A stretch of 64,000 nucleotides of DNA. Source: DATMER01 sp963741305 (GTDB lineage Bacteria; Acidobacteriota; Thermoanaerobaculia; Multivoradales; UBA5704). Positions 20,501 to 37,103 of this stretch are shown piece after piece; position 1 is the stretch's first letter, and every line of letters starts with the position of its first letter. A program made the translations under genes and the position numbers. The notes below the pieces were generated by a model. That model saw only the letters and a list, made by a program, of their open reading frames with translations. It was not told where the DNA came from and ran no database searches. The stretch spans positions 124,001-188,000 of the forward strand of contig CAVUHL010000003.1 in assembly GCA_963741305.1 (NCBI GenBank). The letters are read 5' to 3'.

Positions 20501-20893
20501 GGTGGCGCCGGCATAGACCCCGGCCCGTCCGGGGATGCTCTGGGGATCGTAGCCGGCGCTCTCCAGGGCCTCCCAGGCGCACTCGAGGAGCACCCGGTGC
20601 TGCGGGTCCATGAGCTCCGCTTCGCGCGGATTGAAGCCGAAGAACAGGTCGTCGAAGGTGTCGTAGCCGTCCATCTGGGAGGCGGCCTTGACCCAGTCCG
20701 GATCGGCGAGACGTGCGGGGTCGAGGCCGCGCGCCGCGAGCTCCTCGGCGCCGGGGAAGGTTACCGCCTCGACCCCGTCGCGCAGGTTGCGCCAGAGCTC
20801 CTCGACATCGCGGGCACCGGGGAACCTCCCGGCCATCCCCACGATGGCGATCTCGGTTCCGGTGAGCCCGCGCGGTGAATCGTACTTTGCCAT
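14573..20893 (-). CDS. Hybrid PKS-NRPS, KS-AT-PCP/C-A-PCP
   Basis: The protein is 2106 aa. KS occupies about residues 12-430 with the active-site Cys intact (VQCACSTSL near 181) and both His motifs (EAHGTGT, NVGHLD). AT (GHSLGEYAAA near 634) has FAGHS where malonyl enzymes have HAFH; xAGH-type motifs are linked to larger extender units. There is no KR, so a beta-keto unit is expected. A carrier (LGGHSL near 956), a C domain (MHHAIGDG near 1158), an A domain (near 1640) and a second carrier (near 2041) follow. The A code reads DNETIGTIGK, which I cannot assign. The C-terminal tail is helical and charged, as in a docking segment. It lies 18 bases after the DUF5916 stop, in a duplicated CTGATGGCA stretch with no strong Shine-Dalgarno. 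It probably accepts the chain from the FAAL-bearing protein and passes it to the 4026-aa NRPS. Confidence 0.94.
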   Translation of the reverse strand: MAKYDSPRGLTGTEIAIVGMAGRFPGARDVEELWRNLRDGVEAVTFPGAEELAARGLDPARLADPDWVKAASQMDGYDTFDDLFFGFNPREAELMDPQHRVLLECAWEALESAGYDPQSIPGRAGVYAGATLSTYLLFHLIGNPLTAGADPLQVVLGNASDALATRVSYKLNLRGPSHSVQCACSTSLVAVHTACQSLLNEECDLALAGGVSIQADAGLGYRYVPGSVVSPDGHCRAFDAAAQGSIFGSGVGLVVLKRLEDALADRDTIRAIILGSAVTNDGSVKVGFTAPGVEGQAAVISEALAMAGVDPATIGYIEAHGTGTALGDPIEVRAVTRAFSEYTDRRSFCAIGSLKSNVGHLDVAAGVGGLIKTVLALEHGEVPPSLHYEKPNPRIDFASSPVYVNTALAPWPGDGPHRAGVNSFGLGGTNAHVVLEEAPAPEPALHTRPWQLLTLSARTPEALAAAGERLAGHLADRPGLDLADAAYTLAAGRQAFGVRQALVSRDPADGAACLAAGDPVRLLTGTSEDWPESGRPVAFVFPGQGAQHVNMGRDLYDSEPVYRDEIDRAAALLAPRLGLDLRQDVLYPAVGGEADAARHLARTSIAQPALLAVEVALARLLISWGVRPKAMLGHSLGEYAAAVLAGVFSFEAALELVAERGRLIEQIGSEGTMLAVPLSESEILPFLGGEVHLAALNAPSLVSIAGPAADLAELASRLAGEGIAAMPLQVAFAGHSPRTEPAMAPFQERVTAVGPKAPEIPFVSSTTGTWIGAAEAGDPGYWARHMRQPVRFSDGVETLRAEPGMVLLEVGPGAGLSPLIRWHLASPGERPVVAAMRQPKDTSSDLATLLGALGRLWVSGARIDWKGFYAGQGRRRVPLPTYPFERRRHWIDAPGATAVISTSQAASQLVPARKARPALRTGYVAPRDLYEREIAYVWQDVLGVAEVGADDNFYELGGHSLLATQVASRLRDTFKAELPLQPLLGAVTLAQAATVVREVLGSGAGTFEEQPRQRIPRRDGDADRAPLSFSQERMWFLDQLDPGTPIYNLFNRVEVSGPLSIPVLSRCLDELVRRHEALRTVFAADLGSPQQRILPPGPFPFPVVDLAGLPAAARQAEMARLEAAAHNRPFDLARGPIFRATLLVAGPLEHVGLFNMHHAIGDGWSWVVLVREIAALYQTFAEGRPSPLPALPIQYADFAAWQREHLQGETLESELGYWREQLAGAPPPLRLPTDRPRAAGQGFLAGGVTRMLPAALAAELKTLADREGATLFMLLLAAWKTLLYRYTGEEDLLVGVPIANRTHSEIEGLIGFFLNTLVLRTQASGDRGFRELLAQVREVANGAYAHQDLPLETVLQATNPGHGQQPFSVMFQVQNLPEPQLEFSGLTLRASRTGLSSQLATEIFDLCLVLEPGDQGISAFMIYNARLFEEATIERLLGQLEVLLGGIALAPERTLDELPLAAPEAAAQVLSWSTEKSVTPELPVHLAFARQAQATPNAVALVAGEDGEIEITYGELDRRANRLAHHLRRQGVRPEMPVALSLERSPAMIVALFAIFKAGGAYVPMDPALPRERLDFLMTDSGAPVLVTEQRLLGAFSEEVLSGVGVVCLEADRDRIAACPDSPPADDPTFERLAYVIYTSGSTGKPKGVMVSHGSLASYIAGDLVEYGFGPADRVLQFASISFDNSAEEIYPVLTTGGTLVLRSDAMMRSSADFLAACRERGITLLTLPTAYWHVLAADLTDGVDWPPALRRVIIGGERPLPERLEAWRRHLGTRVHLWNTYGPTECTIGATIGDLEPWLASSDGLREAPLGRPFAGYRAYVLDLQQEPLPVGVPGELCLGGAGVARGYLRRPGLTAERFLPDPWAGEAGVAGARLYRTGDLVRWLPSGDLEFLGRTDRQVKIRGFRVELGEIEAALALHPALREVAVLAREDRPGDLRLVAYVVPHAGRSTEVGDLRSFLKEHLPEHMVPALYLPLPALPINGSGKVDRRALPAPDASRPALAAEYEAPASPAEEGVAAIWCEVLGVDRVGANDDFFELGGHSLLLPQVMSRLQRDFDIEVPLLDLIEHTTVADLALTVEDLLMEQIERERAACELREDSVAQPA

Positions 20894-20911
20894 CAGCCTG
20901 CCATCAGCTCT

Positions 20912-23347
20912 TTAGAGATTGAAAACCGTTTTCAAGGAGAACGAGCGTCCCGGAATGCCGAACAGCGGCTGCCGGGGGTTGAAGAAGTCGATCTGGGTGT
21001 CGATGTTCTGGTAGACCAGGAAGAGCTTGGTGCCGTTCTTGAGCTCCCAGGTGACGTCGAACTTCTGCCGCGAGTTCGCATCCTTGGTCCACTGCCACCA
21101 GGCCCGGGCGGCGAGGCGGTTGGTGAAGGAGTAGATGACCTCGCCCAGCACGATGTCCGATTCGAACCGGCCCGCGCTCAGGTTGATCTGCGTGTGCTGG
21201 TAGGTGCCGTCGATGATCAGGCCCGGGATCGGACGGTAGGCGAGGTAGTAGAAGGTCTGAGTGTAGTGGCCGTCGTAGTAGTCGCCCCAGGCTACCCGGC
21301 CCACCGCGCCCAGCGGCTTGGTGTAGTCGGTCTGGAAACCGAAGAAGTGATAGCTGAAATCGTAGTGGCCCGGCTGGATGACGATCCCCTTCTGGATCTC
21401 GAACGGCTGGGTGAGGACCTCCGTCACGATGAAGTACTTATAGGCGAATCCCGACGAGTTCTTGAAGTACGAGTTGTACTGGATGTGGCTGAACCGGCTC
21501 TGGATCTCCTTGGTGAGGCGATCCTCGATGTAGTCGTAGTCGTAGGTGAACCAGACCAGCTTGAAGGGGCCCCTCTCCGGCCAGAGGATCCAGAAGTAGT
21601 CGGTCCGGATGCTGCGGATGCCGGTACGGCCCATGTACCCCATCTCGTTGTTGAAGTCCTCGCCGATGTCGATGTACTCGGTGTGCAGGCGCAGGTTCCG
21701 GCTGTCGTAATAGAGGTTGGCGGAGGCTGCGTGATCGGACCCCTCGAGGCCGGGAGTCGTGCTCCGGGCGAGGTAGCCGCCGCCGCGCAGACCCTTGGCC
21801 AGGACGATGTCCCAGTCGCCGCCGAAGACCCGGTTGTGGAAGCCGCCGTCGGCGTCCTTGGACAGCCCGATCAGCCCGATCGTGGAGCCGTTGCCCAGGT
21901 CGCGCTTCACCCGGCCCACGGTGAAGTTCGTCCGCGGCGCTTCGATGAAACCCCCGTAGCCGTCGGCCATCCGGGTGTCCTCGGTCTGCACGGCCAGGGC
22001 ACCCAGGCTGTATTTCCCAACCTGGCCGGTCAGCTTGGCGCCGCCCAGGATTGGGATCGGCGCCCGGCCGTCGTCGGAGAGGCCGATCCTCCGGCTGAAG
22101 AAGAGGTAGTACTCGGAGGCATGCTCGGGGTCGGGCCGCTGCCCGGCGTAGAACACGCTCGCGCCTTCGAGGAAGAAGGACCGCTTCTCCGGGAAGAACA
22201 GCGGGTTGCGGGTGAGGTTGACCTCCTGCTGGTCGGCTTCGGTTTCCGAGAAATCGGTCTTGTACGTGAGGTCGGCCACCAAGTCAGAGGCGAGGTTGAT
22301 CTTCAGGTCGCCGCCGATCTCGCTGATGCTCGAGGTCGAGTCGTCGTCCGCCGGCTGCGTGGCGCCGCCGACCAGGTAAGGCTGGAATTGGAAGCGGCTC
22401 CCCGGGCGCGCACCTTCCAGGCCGACGATCGTGCCGGCCTCGGACAGCTTCCAGCGCGCGTACCAGGACTTGGTGGGCATCTTCCAGAAGGTCCGCTCCT
22501 GCTTGCGGGCCACCAGCCGCTCGATGATGAATCCCCACTCCTGCTCCGGCTTGTCGGGGAAGCGCAGGGAGCGCCAGGGGATCTGCATCTCGGTCGTCCA
22601 GCCGCCCTCGTCGCGCGAGCCCTGCACCGTCCAGACCGCGTCCCAGTCGAGGCTGATCTGCTCGCCCTCGTTGCGCACCAGGCCGTCGACCTGCACGCCG
22701 CCCGAGTTGGTGGCGAAGAGGTAGGCGCTGCGCCCGTCGCGGTAGGTGTCGAAGAGGATCTGGATGGTGTCGTCGTACGTCATGTCGCTGTCGCGCGTCA
22801 GCGTCGTGGTGACGATCTTCTTGGGCTCCGAGTCGTGGCAGCGGACGGCGATGTAGAGGCTGTTCTGGTCAAAACCCAGGTAGACCTCGGTCGCCTCGGT
22901 CGCCGGCTTGCCCTCCAGCGGCTCGAGCTGGATGAAGGTGCCGAGCTGCTCTGCCGTCTTCCAGATAGGTTCGTCCAGGCGGCCGTCGATCACCGGCGGG
23001 GTATCGAACCGGGTCGGCCGGGCGACGAAGTTGCCCAGCGGCGCGGGAGCGGGCGCGGTGGTGGTGGCTCCCTCCTGCGCTGGTTCCTCCGTGGGCGGAG
23101 CCGGAGCATCGAGAACCTCCTCCTTGACCGGCGAAGCCGGCGGGGTTGCACCCTCCTCCAGCTCAGGCGCAACCGTAGGAGCGGCAGCCTCCTCCTGCTC
23201 CTGTACGGGCGAAGGCGAAGGAGGTGGAGCCTCCTCTTCTTGCGTCTGCGCGAACAGGGCCCAGGGCAGGGCCAGGGCGAGGATGGCCGCCAACCATGGG
23301 GCCCGGCGGTGGGCCGGCCTCACGACAGTGGTTTTTTCGGGTCCCAT
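20912..23347 (-). CDS. Secreted CBM9-like / DUF5916 predicted outer-membrane barrel protein
   Basis: This 811-aa protein has a signal-like hydrophobic stretch (about residues 17-34), then a long Pro/Glu/Ala-rich low-complexity linker (about 35-105). A CBM9-like beta-sandwich follows (VIDGRLDEPIWKTA and VYLGFDQNSLYIAVRCHD), and then a long C-terminal region rich in alternating aromatic strands typical of the DUF5916 family, ending in phenylalanine-leucine-rich residues (TVFNL) as outer-membrane barrels often do. A good Shine-Dalgarno (AAGGAGGAAC) precedes the ATG. DUF5916 proteins have no well-established function. Placement between two assembly-line genes, same strand and with short gaps, suggests co-expression and possibly a role in passage or recognition of the product at the outer membrane; that role is inference. 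Confidence 0.85.
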   Translation of the reverse strand: MGPEKTTVVRPAHRRAPWLAAILALALPWALFAQTQEEEAPPPSPSPVQEQEEAAAPTVAPELEEGATPPASPVKEEVLDAPAPPTEEPAQEGATTTAPAPAPLGNFVARPTRFDTPPVIDGRLDEPIWKTAEQLGTFIQLEPLEGKPATEATEVYLGFDQNSLYIAVRCHDSEPKKIVTTTLTRDSDMTYDDTIQILFDTYRDGRSAYLFATNSGGVQVDGLVRNEGEQISLDWDAVWTVQGSRDEGGWTTEMQIPWRSLRFPDKPEQEWGFIIERLVARKQERTFWKMPTKSWYARWKLSEAGTIVGLEGARPGSRFQFQPYLVGGATQPADDDSTSSISEIGGDLKINLASDLVADLTYKTDFSETEADQQEVNLTRNPLFFPEKRSFFLEGASVFYAGQRPDPEHASEYYLFFSRRIGLSDDGRAPIPILGGAKLTGQVGKYSLGALAVQTEDTRMADGYGGFIEAPRTNFTVGRVKRDLGNGSTIGLIGLSKDADGGFHNRVFGGDWDIVLAKGLRGGGYLARSTTPGLEGSDHAASANLYYDSRNLRLHTEYIDIGEDFNNEMGYMGRTGIRSIRTDYFWILWPERGPFKLVWFTYDYDYIEDRLTKEIQSRFSHIQYNSYFKNSSGFAYKYFIVTEVLTQPFEIQKGIVIQPGHYDFSYHFFGFQTDYTKPLGAVGRVAWGDYYDGHYTQTFYYLAYRPIPGLIIDGTYQHTQINLSAGRFESDIVLGEVIYSFTNRLAARAWWQWTKDANSRQKFDVTWELKNGTKLFLVYQNIDTQIDFFNPRQPLFGIPGRSFSLKTVFNL

Positions 23348-23415
23348 GGGATCGTTCCTCCTTCTATCAGCTCAGGAGCGTGCAGGATATTAAGTGGGGC
23401 GCGGCTGCGCTCGGG

Positions 23416-23865
23416 TTAATCCGCGGCGCTCGTCACGAGCACCTCGCCATGATGGCGCTGCGCGATTCCCTTGCCCCGGTGGACCAGGACGGTTTCGACG
23501 TACTCCGGGTTGAACCAGCTCTTGACGAAATCCTCGACCTCAGACCGGTCGAAATCCTTGCAGGAATAGACGTCGATGCTGATGAAGTGGTTGTTGGCCG
23601 AGGTGTGGATCTGGATGCCGCTCTCGATGATCGGAACCCAGCCGCTGTAGCCCGGCTTGCCTGGGAATGTCGTCTCGCACGTCTTGAAGATGTAGGGCTG
23701 GGTTTGCTTGGTCATCCTGAGGTGCACGCAGATCTTGTCAAGGAACTCGTATCCCTTGTTGAGATCGCAACACACGTCGGGCGCACAACCAAAGCAATCG
23801 ATGATCAGTTGGAATCCCCAGGCATCATCAAGCTTGGTCTGGGAACTCATCGGCATGTTTGACAT
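23416..23865 (-). CDS. S-adenosylmethionine decarboxylase (SpeD)-like pyruvoyl enzyme
   Basis: This 149-aa protein resembles class 1b AdoMet decarboxylases, which self-cleave at a Ser to make a pyruvoyl cofactor. The key stretch is ESGIQIHT (residues 81-88) followed by SIDVYSC. Ser82, His87 and Cys102 have the same spacing (5 and 15 residues) as Ser63, His68 and Cys83 in the Thermotoga enzyme as I recall it. The residue after Ser is Gly, where SpeD has His. The N-terminal half has several extra Cys. I chose the ATG at 23865 because AAGGGAGGAATC lies directly upstream; 26 more codons are open before it. It sits in the assembly-line operon and is visibly less GC-rich than the flanking genes. 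It could decarboxylate AdoMet, or another amino acid as some SpeD homologues do. No spermidine synthase is nearby. Confidence 0.75.
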   Translation of the reverse strand: MSNMPMSSQTKLDDAWGFQLIIDCFGCAPDVCCDLNKGYEFLDKICVHLRMTKQTQPYIFKTCETTFPGKPGYSGWVPIIESGIQIHTSANNHFISIDVYSCKDFDRSEVEDFVKSWFNPEYVETVLVHRGKGIAQRHHGEVLVTSAAD

Positions 23866-23986
23866 GATTCCTCCCTTGGGCGGCGTATAGTGACATAGGA
23901 GAGACAATTCACCAGACTTCTTGCTGGATTTGCTGGGCTCCATTTACAAGGTGCCATGACCCGGGGTGGAGGGGACACCATCGCCA

Positions 23987-33724
<9,738 letters not shown>

Positions 33725-33837
33725 GCTTAGCTCCTCCTGAGCCCGAGCTCCAAAACAAACAAGAAAGATTCCCCGAAGACTCGGCCTTCAACTCAGTTGT
33801 AGCGATTACCCGAGGAACGCCCCGAGCGGGGGTGCCG

Positions 33838-33843
33838 ATTATA
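33838..33843 (-). promoter_or_regulatory. Candidate -10 of the assembly-line operon promoter
   Basis: On the minus strand a perfect TATAAT lies about 115 bases before the GTG start of the FAAL-bearing gene. No good -35 hexamer is present at 16-18 bases. Just downstream, near the expected start point, is the short inverted motif CCCCG-CT-CGGGG (33820-33831), a possible operator. The prediction rests on sequence only. Confidence 0.45.
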
Positions 33844-33900
33844 GAACGTCGGCTATCCTGATTGCTAGGTCTGTTTACTAGGTGTGCCGGGGCGCCAGAA

Positions 33901-34163
33901 GTGGGACAGGGGCGAACGACTGGGTAGAGAGGTCAAACGAAGGCGTGGAGCGGTCCACCCAGTGGGTAGGCCGCTCGAACGGCTGGGTAGAAGGGTCTAC
34001 CCACGGGGTAGCCGGTTCCACGCAGTGGGTAGAGGGGAGCCACCCAGTCATTTGCGGGCCGCGTCCAGCAGGTAGAGGGCTCCAACGAGCGGGTAGAGGC
34101 CTCTACCCAGTGGTTGCTCGTGTCTACCCACTGGGTGGAGGCTTCCAACTGCTGGTCTGAGGG
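33901..34163. repeat. 21-bp-period degenerate tandem array 1
   Basis: Between the divergent assembly-line operon and the toxin-antitoxin pair are about 12 units. Most start with GGGTAG and end near ACCCAGT, and each start is 21 bases after the last; one extra base near 34050-34065 is the only slip in 211 bases from 33922 to 34133. Units are individually palindromic: GGGTAGAGGCCTCTACCC (34091-34108) is a perfect 18-bp palindrome. The array is open in several frames simply because 21 is divisible by 3. It has no convincing start and ribosome site, so I treat it as non-coding. The remaining bases of this gap hold the two promoters. Confidence 0.85.
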
Positions 34164-34257
34164 CTACCGGCGCCCGGGCCGGCGGGCGCTCACCATCACG
34201 GCCCGGCGCTCCTCGAAGCGGTCGAGCCGACCGAAGCTTTCGGCATGGCTAAGTCAC

Positions 34258-34286
34258 TTGACAGAAGGCAGGTAAGACAATATCTT
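34258..34286 (+). promoter_or_regulatory. Sigma70-type promoter of the antitoxin-toxin pair, apparently leaderless
   Basis: TTGACA (34258-34263) is followed after exactly 17 bases by TATCTT (34281-34286). The expected transcription start, 7 bases on, falls at or next to the A of the antitoxin ATG (34293), and there is no Shine-Dalgarno. The mRNA is therefore probably leaderless. Confidence 0.75.
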
Positions 34287-34292
34287 ACCTGC
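34268..34292. promoter_or_regulatory. Palindromic operator overlapping the -10 element
   Basis: A perfect 10-bp inverted repeat, GCAGGTAAGA and TCTTACCTGC, is separated by CAATA. It covers the whole -10 region and ends one base before the ATG. Antitoxins of this type usually bind such a palindrome to repress their own operon, so binding here would block RNA polymerase directly. Confidence 0.75.
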
Positions 34293-34523
34293 ATGAAGAC
34301 GACCGTCTCCTCCAAAGGTCAGATAGTCTTGCCGGCCGAGATCCGGCGCGAGGATGACATCAAAGAGGGCCAGGTGTTCGAGGTCGAGCGCCTCGATCGC
34401 GGGGAGTACCGGCTGGTTCGGAGCGAGCCGCCGGCGAACGAAGGTCTGGTGGACTGGCTCCTCGCCTGCCCTGAAAAGGGCTTTTTCGTCCCCATTGAAT
34501 CCGAGTCGACCGACACCCTTTGA
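34293..34523 (+). CDS. vapB: AbrB/SpoVT-type antitoxin (VapB-like)
   Basis: This is a 76-aa protein. The N-terminal half (MKTTVSSKGQIVLPAEIRR) is a clear swapped-hairpin AbrB DNA-binding fold. The C-terminal tail, rich in acidic and hydrophobic residues (WLLACPEKGFF), is the likely toxin-binding part. I start at 34293 because the promoter and operator lie immediately upstream and contain the region of the longer open frame. It overlaps the toxin gene, typical of co-translated toxin-antitoxin pairs. It should repress its own operon through the palindrome and neutralise the PIN-domain toxin. Confidence 0.88.
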   Translation: MKTTVSSKGQIVLPAEIRREDDIKEGQVFEVERLDRGEYRLVRSEPPANEGLVDWLLACPEKGFFVPIESESTDTL

Positions 34524-34930
34524 GCTACCTGGTCGATTCCAACGTCCTCTCGGAGCCGACGCGGCCCGAGCCGGATGCGGGTGTGGTCGCCTGGCTGCGT
34601 GCGCACGAGCGCGAGCTTGCAGTGGACCCGGTGATCCTCGGCGAGATCCGCTTCGGCATCCTGCTGCTGCCGCGCAGCCAGCGCCGCCAGCGTCTGGAAC
34701 GCTGGTTCGACGAGGGTGTCCGGCTCATCCACTGCCTGCCTTGGGAAGCAGCAACTGGGCTGCAATGGGCCGAGCTTCTGGCAGGCTTGCGTGCCCGCGG
34801 CCGCTCGATGCCCATCAAGGACAGCCTGATCGCGGCGACCGCGCTCACTCATGGCCTCACCCTCGTCACGCGCAACCGGCGGGACTTCGAGCCGGCAGGC
34901 GTCAGCCTGCTCGATCCATTCAGCTCTTGA
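34520..34930 (+). CDS. vapC: PIN-domain toxin ribonuclease (VapC-like)
   Basis: This 136-aa protein starts at TTG, which overlaps the antitoxin TGA. PIN-domain acidic residues are visible: Asp6 (YLVDSNVLSE), Glu42 (ILGEIRFG), Asp101 (MPIKDSLIAATAL) and the late TRNRRDF motif. VapC toxins are Mg-dependent ribonucleases that cleave tRNA or rRNA when freed from VapB. It lies directly against the downstream convergent methyltransferase-like gene, with only 3 bases between the stops. All catalytic positions look intact, so the toxin should be active. Confidence 0.9.
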   Translation: MSYLVDSNVLSEPTRPEPDAGVVAWLRAHERELAVDPVILGEIRFGILLLPRSQRRQRLERWFDEGVRLIHCLPWEAATGLQWAELLAGLRARGRSMPIKDSLIAATALTHGLTLVTRNRRDFEPAGVSLLDPFSS

Positions 34931-34933
34931 ACC

Positions 34934-36739
34934 CTACCGGCGCCCGGCGAAGGGTCCGTAGGATACCCACGAGAGCCACTGCCTCCGGGTTTCGGGAGTC
35001 ACGCCCCAGCCCGGGCCGGCGCTCAGAAGCCCGGTGAGGACCCGCACCAGGGCGGTGTCCGCCTCGTTGAGAGGCGCCCAAGGCCCGTCCTCGGGCCGGC
35101 GGGCGCTCACCACCACGGCCCGGCGCGGCACGTAGACCAGGTCCTCCCCTTCTCCGAGAAGCGGCTGGTTGCCGATCTCCGGATAGGAGAGGATCTCGTG
35201 AAGGAGCTCCTCGAAGCGGTCGAGCCGGCCGCCGAAGCTCTCGGTCATGCCATACATCCCCAGCAGGTAGGTGAACGCCACGTGGCGGGCGGTCGCGGGG
35301 CTTCCCTCGGGCACCGAGAAGACGAAGGGATCCTCCATCTCGTACAGCTCCACACCGCGGAATCCCGCCAGGTACAGGGACACGGCAAGCTGCACCGGCC
35401 CCAGATGAGGGAAGTCGTGGCCCGTCCGGCTGTGCCGGTCCACGACCTCGTGGAACCAGCGCCCCACCTGCCCCTCGTCGAGGAAGTCGTGCACCACGAT
35501 CCTGCCGTCCGGCCGCAGCACGTCCAGTGAGGCGCGGAAGGCCTCGTCCAGGCTGGTGACGTGGTGCGTGCCGTAGGCGAAGAGCACGCCGTCGAGGGAG
35601 CCCTCGCGGAAGGTCCGCGGCAGGAGCCGCGCGTCCTCGCGGGTGGGGAAGCCCCACAGCCCCGCCGAGAGGAACATGTGCGAGGAGATGTCGTTGGTGA
35701 TCATCAGCGGCGGATGGCCCGCCCCGGCGCTGGCGTTCAGCTCGTCGGCGACACGCCGCAGGACCGCGCCGAGGCCGGTGGCTACGGGCTTGCCTCCCAG
35801 CCAAGCGACGGAGCGCTCGGCCAGGAGCCAGGCCAGCTCGCGCTCCGGCAGCTCGAACGGCTCGCCTACCGCCACCCCGGCGCCATGCATGCCCATCATG
35901 CGAGCGCTTCGCGAGCCATCCTCCGAGGGCGGCGTGACCAGCAGCACGAGCACGCCCTCGACCATCTCCAGAACGCGGTGGAGCAGAAGCTCCAGCGGCG
36001 AGGTCTCGATGCGGTCCCCGGGCGCGAGCTGCGTGTGGGCGACGGGCAGGACGAGCAGCCGCTTCTCGCGCATGGCGCGCGTCGCCTCCAGGATGCGCAT
36101 GATGTAGCCGTCGCCGCCGAGCACGTCGAGATAGAGGCCGCCGCGGTTGGCGTGAAGCCCGAGAAGCTCCAGGAGGCACTCGACCCCGAAGGCCCGCGCC
36201 GCCTGGAAGTACTGCATGCCGGCCGTGTAGTCCTTGCCCCGGCCGCTGACGTCGAAGTCGCCCGCCTCGAGCGACTGCCAGACCTCGGAGAACTCGCGGT
36301 CCTGACGGATGGCGCGGAAGGCCGGGGACCAGCGTGCCATCCGGCTCGCACGGCGGCGCCACTCCCGGTCGTCGATGACATCCAGCTCGTCCCGGGTCCA
36401 CAGCGGGTGGAAGTGCGCCTTGAACAGAGGCTCGAACTCGGCGGCCCGGTCCTCGGGCAGATGGTGCTGGACGAACGACCAGACCTCGGGGTGAGCTGCC
36501 TGCCCGGCGATGATCTGGTTCAGGCTGAGGGTGTACTCCCGCAGCGCGGCGCGCGTCCCTTCGCGGGGCATCGGCAGCAGCCGGATCGGCAGGCCGAGGT
36601 CGCGCAGGCGGCTCGCCTCGGCGGAGAGGACGGTGCGCGTCAGCTCCTCGCCCGGCTCCTGGAGAAAGGACGATCCTTCCGGCTGATCCTGGAACAGCGC
36701 GTCGATCAGGTGCGGGAGGTGTGGTGCCGGGATCTTCAT
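34934..36739 (-). CDS. Methyltransferase-like protein with a large insertion
   Basis: This protein is about 601 aa. The middle reads YLDVLGGDGYIMRIL, resembling the SAM-binding motif I region. About 150 residues later comes DGVLFAYGTHHVTSLDEAFRASL, then LRPDGRIVVHDFLDEG, the usual late part of a class I SAM methyltransferase. The two halves are separated by an unusual segment, and 200 N-terminal residues of unknown fold precede them. The usual motif E/DxGxGxG is imperfect (DVLGGDG), so activity is uncertain. The ATG at 36739 is my choice; an ATG nine codons upstream is possible and neither has a strong ribosome site. It is on the same strand as the assembly-line operon but separated by vapBC, so a tailoring role is only a possibility. 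Confidence 0.55.
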   Translation of the reverse strand: MKIPAPHLPHLIDALFQDQPEGSSFLQEPGEELTRTVLSAEASRLRDLGLPIRLLPMPREGTRAALREYTLSLNQIIAGQAAHPEVWSFVQHHLPEDRAAEFEPLFKAHFHPLWTRDELDVIDDREWRRRASRMARWSPAFRAIRQDREFSEVWQSLEAGDFDVSGRGKDYTAGMQYFQAARAFGVECLLELLGLHANRGGLYLDVLGGDGYIMRILEATRAMREKRLLVLPVAHTQLAPGDRIETSPLELLLHRVLEMVEGVLVLLVTPPSEDGSRSARMMGMHGAGVAVGEPFELPERELAWLLAERSVAWLGGKPVATGLGAVLRRVADELNASAGAGHPPLMITNDISSHMFLSAGLWGFPTREDARLLPRTFREGSLDGVLFAYGTHHVTSLDEAFRASLDVLRPDGRIVVHDFLDEGQVGRWFHEVVDRHSRTGHDFPHLGPVQLAVSLYLAGFRGVELYEMEDPFVFSVPEGSPATARHVAFTYLLGMYGMTESFGGRLDRFEELLHEILSYPEIGNQPLLGEGEDLVYVPRRAVVVSARRPEDGPWAPLNEADTALVRVLTGLLSAGPGWGVTPETRRQWLSWVSYGPFAGRR

Positions 36740-36834
36740 GCCTGTGAAAGTGTACGGCACGGGCATTTGCGAGCCCGCCGCGGGGAGGAGATGTTCAGAC
36801 GACTACGAGTTGCTCTGGCGCCGCCCGTGTCGCA

Positions 36835-37080
36835 TCACCCGAGGTCTTCCTCATGGAGCTTGTCAATCAGCTCATTGGAAATCTTCTTTCCGCGGGGGGG
36901 CAGCGGGTCGAAACCATAGAAGCTCTTAGGCTTGTTGGCCTCGGATTCCTCTCGAAAATGATGGTTCAGCGCCTCTCTGGCGAGTTCGGACAGGAGGTCT
37001 CCGGCGCTGCGCTTCTGCCGCCGTGCCCTTTCCTTAACGACCATCAGAACGTCGTCTGCTATGTCAAGGGTGGTGCGCAT
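36835..37080 (-). CDS. Orphan ribbon-helix-helix antitoxin-like protein
   Basis: This 81-aa protein begins MRTTLDIADDVLMVVKERAR, typical of RHH antitoxins paired with VapC toxins. The tail (FDPLPPRGKKISNELIDKL) matches the usual C-terminus of that family. No PIN or other toxin gene follows: the next minus-strand gene is the methyltransferase-like gene about 95 bases on. The start shows no Shine-Dalgarno. It may regulate itself, act as an anti-addiction antitoxin, or be left from a lost pair. Confidence 0.75.
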   Translation of the reverse strand: MRTTLDIADDVLMVVKERARRQKRSAGDLLSELAREALNHHFREESEANKPKSFYGFDPLPPRGKKISNELIDKLHEEDLG

Positions 37081-37103
37081 GCATCAGACGCTAGCACACT
37101 GAT

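Noticed and set aside
33901..34163. CRISPR array
   Set aside because: Units are contiguous 21-base repeats without spacers, and no cas genes are near. The same holds for the other two arrays.
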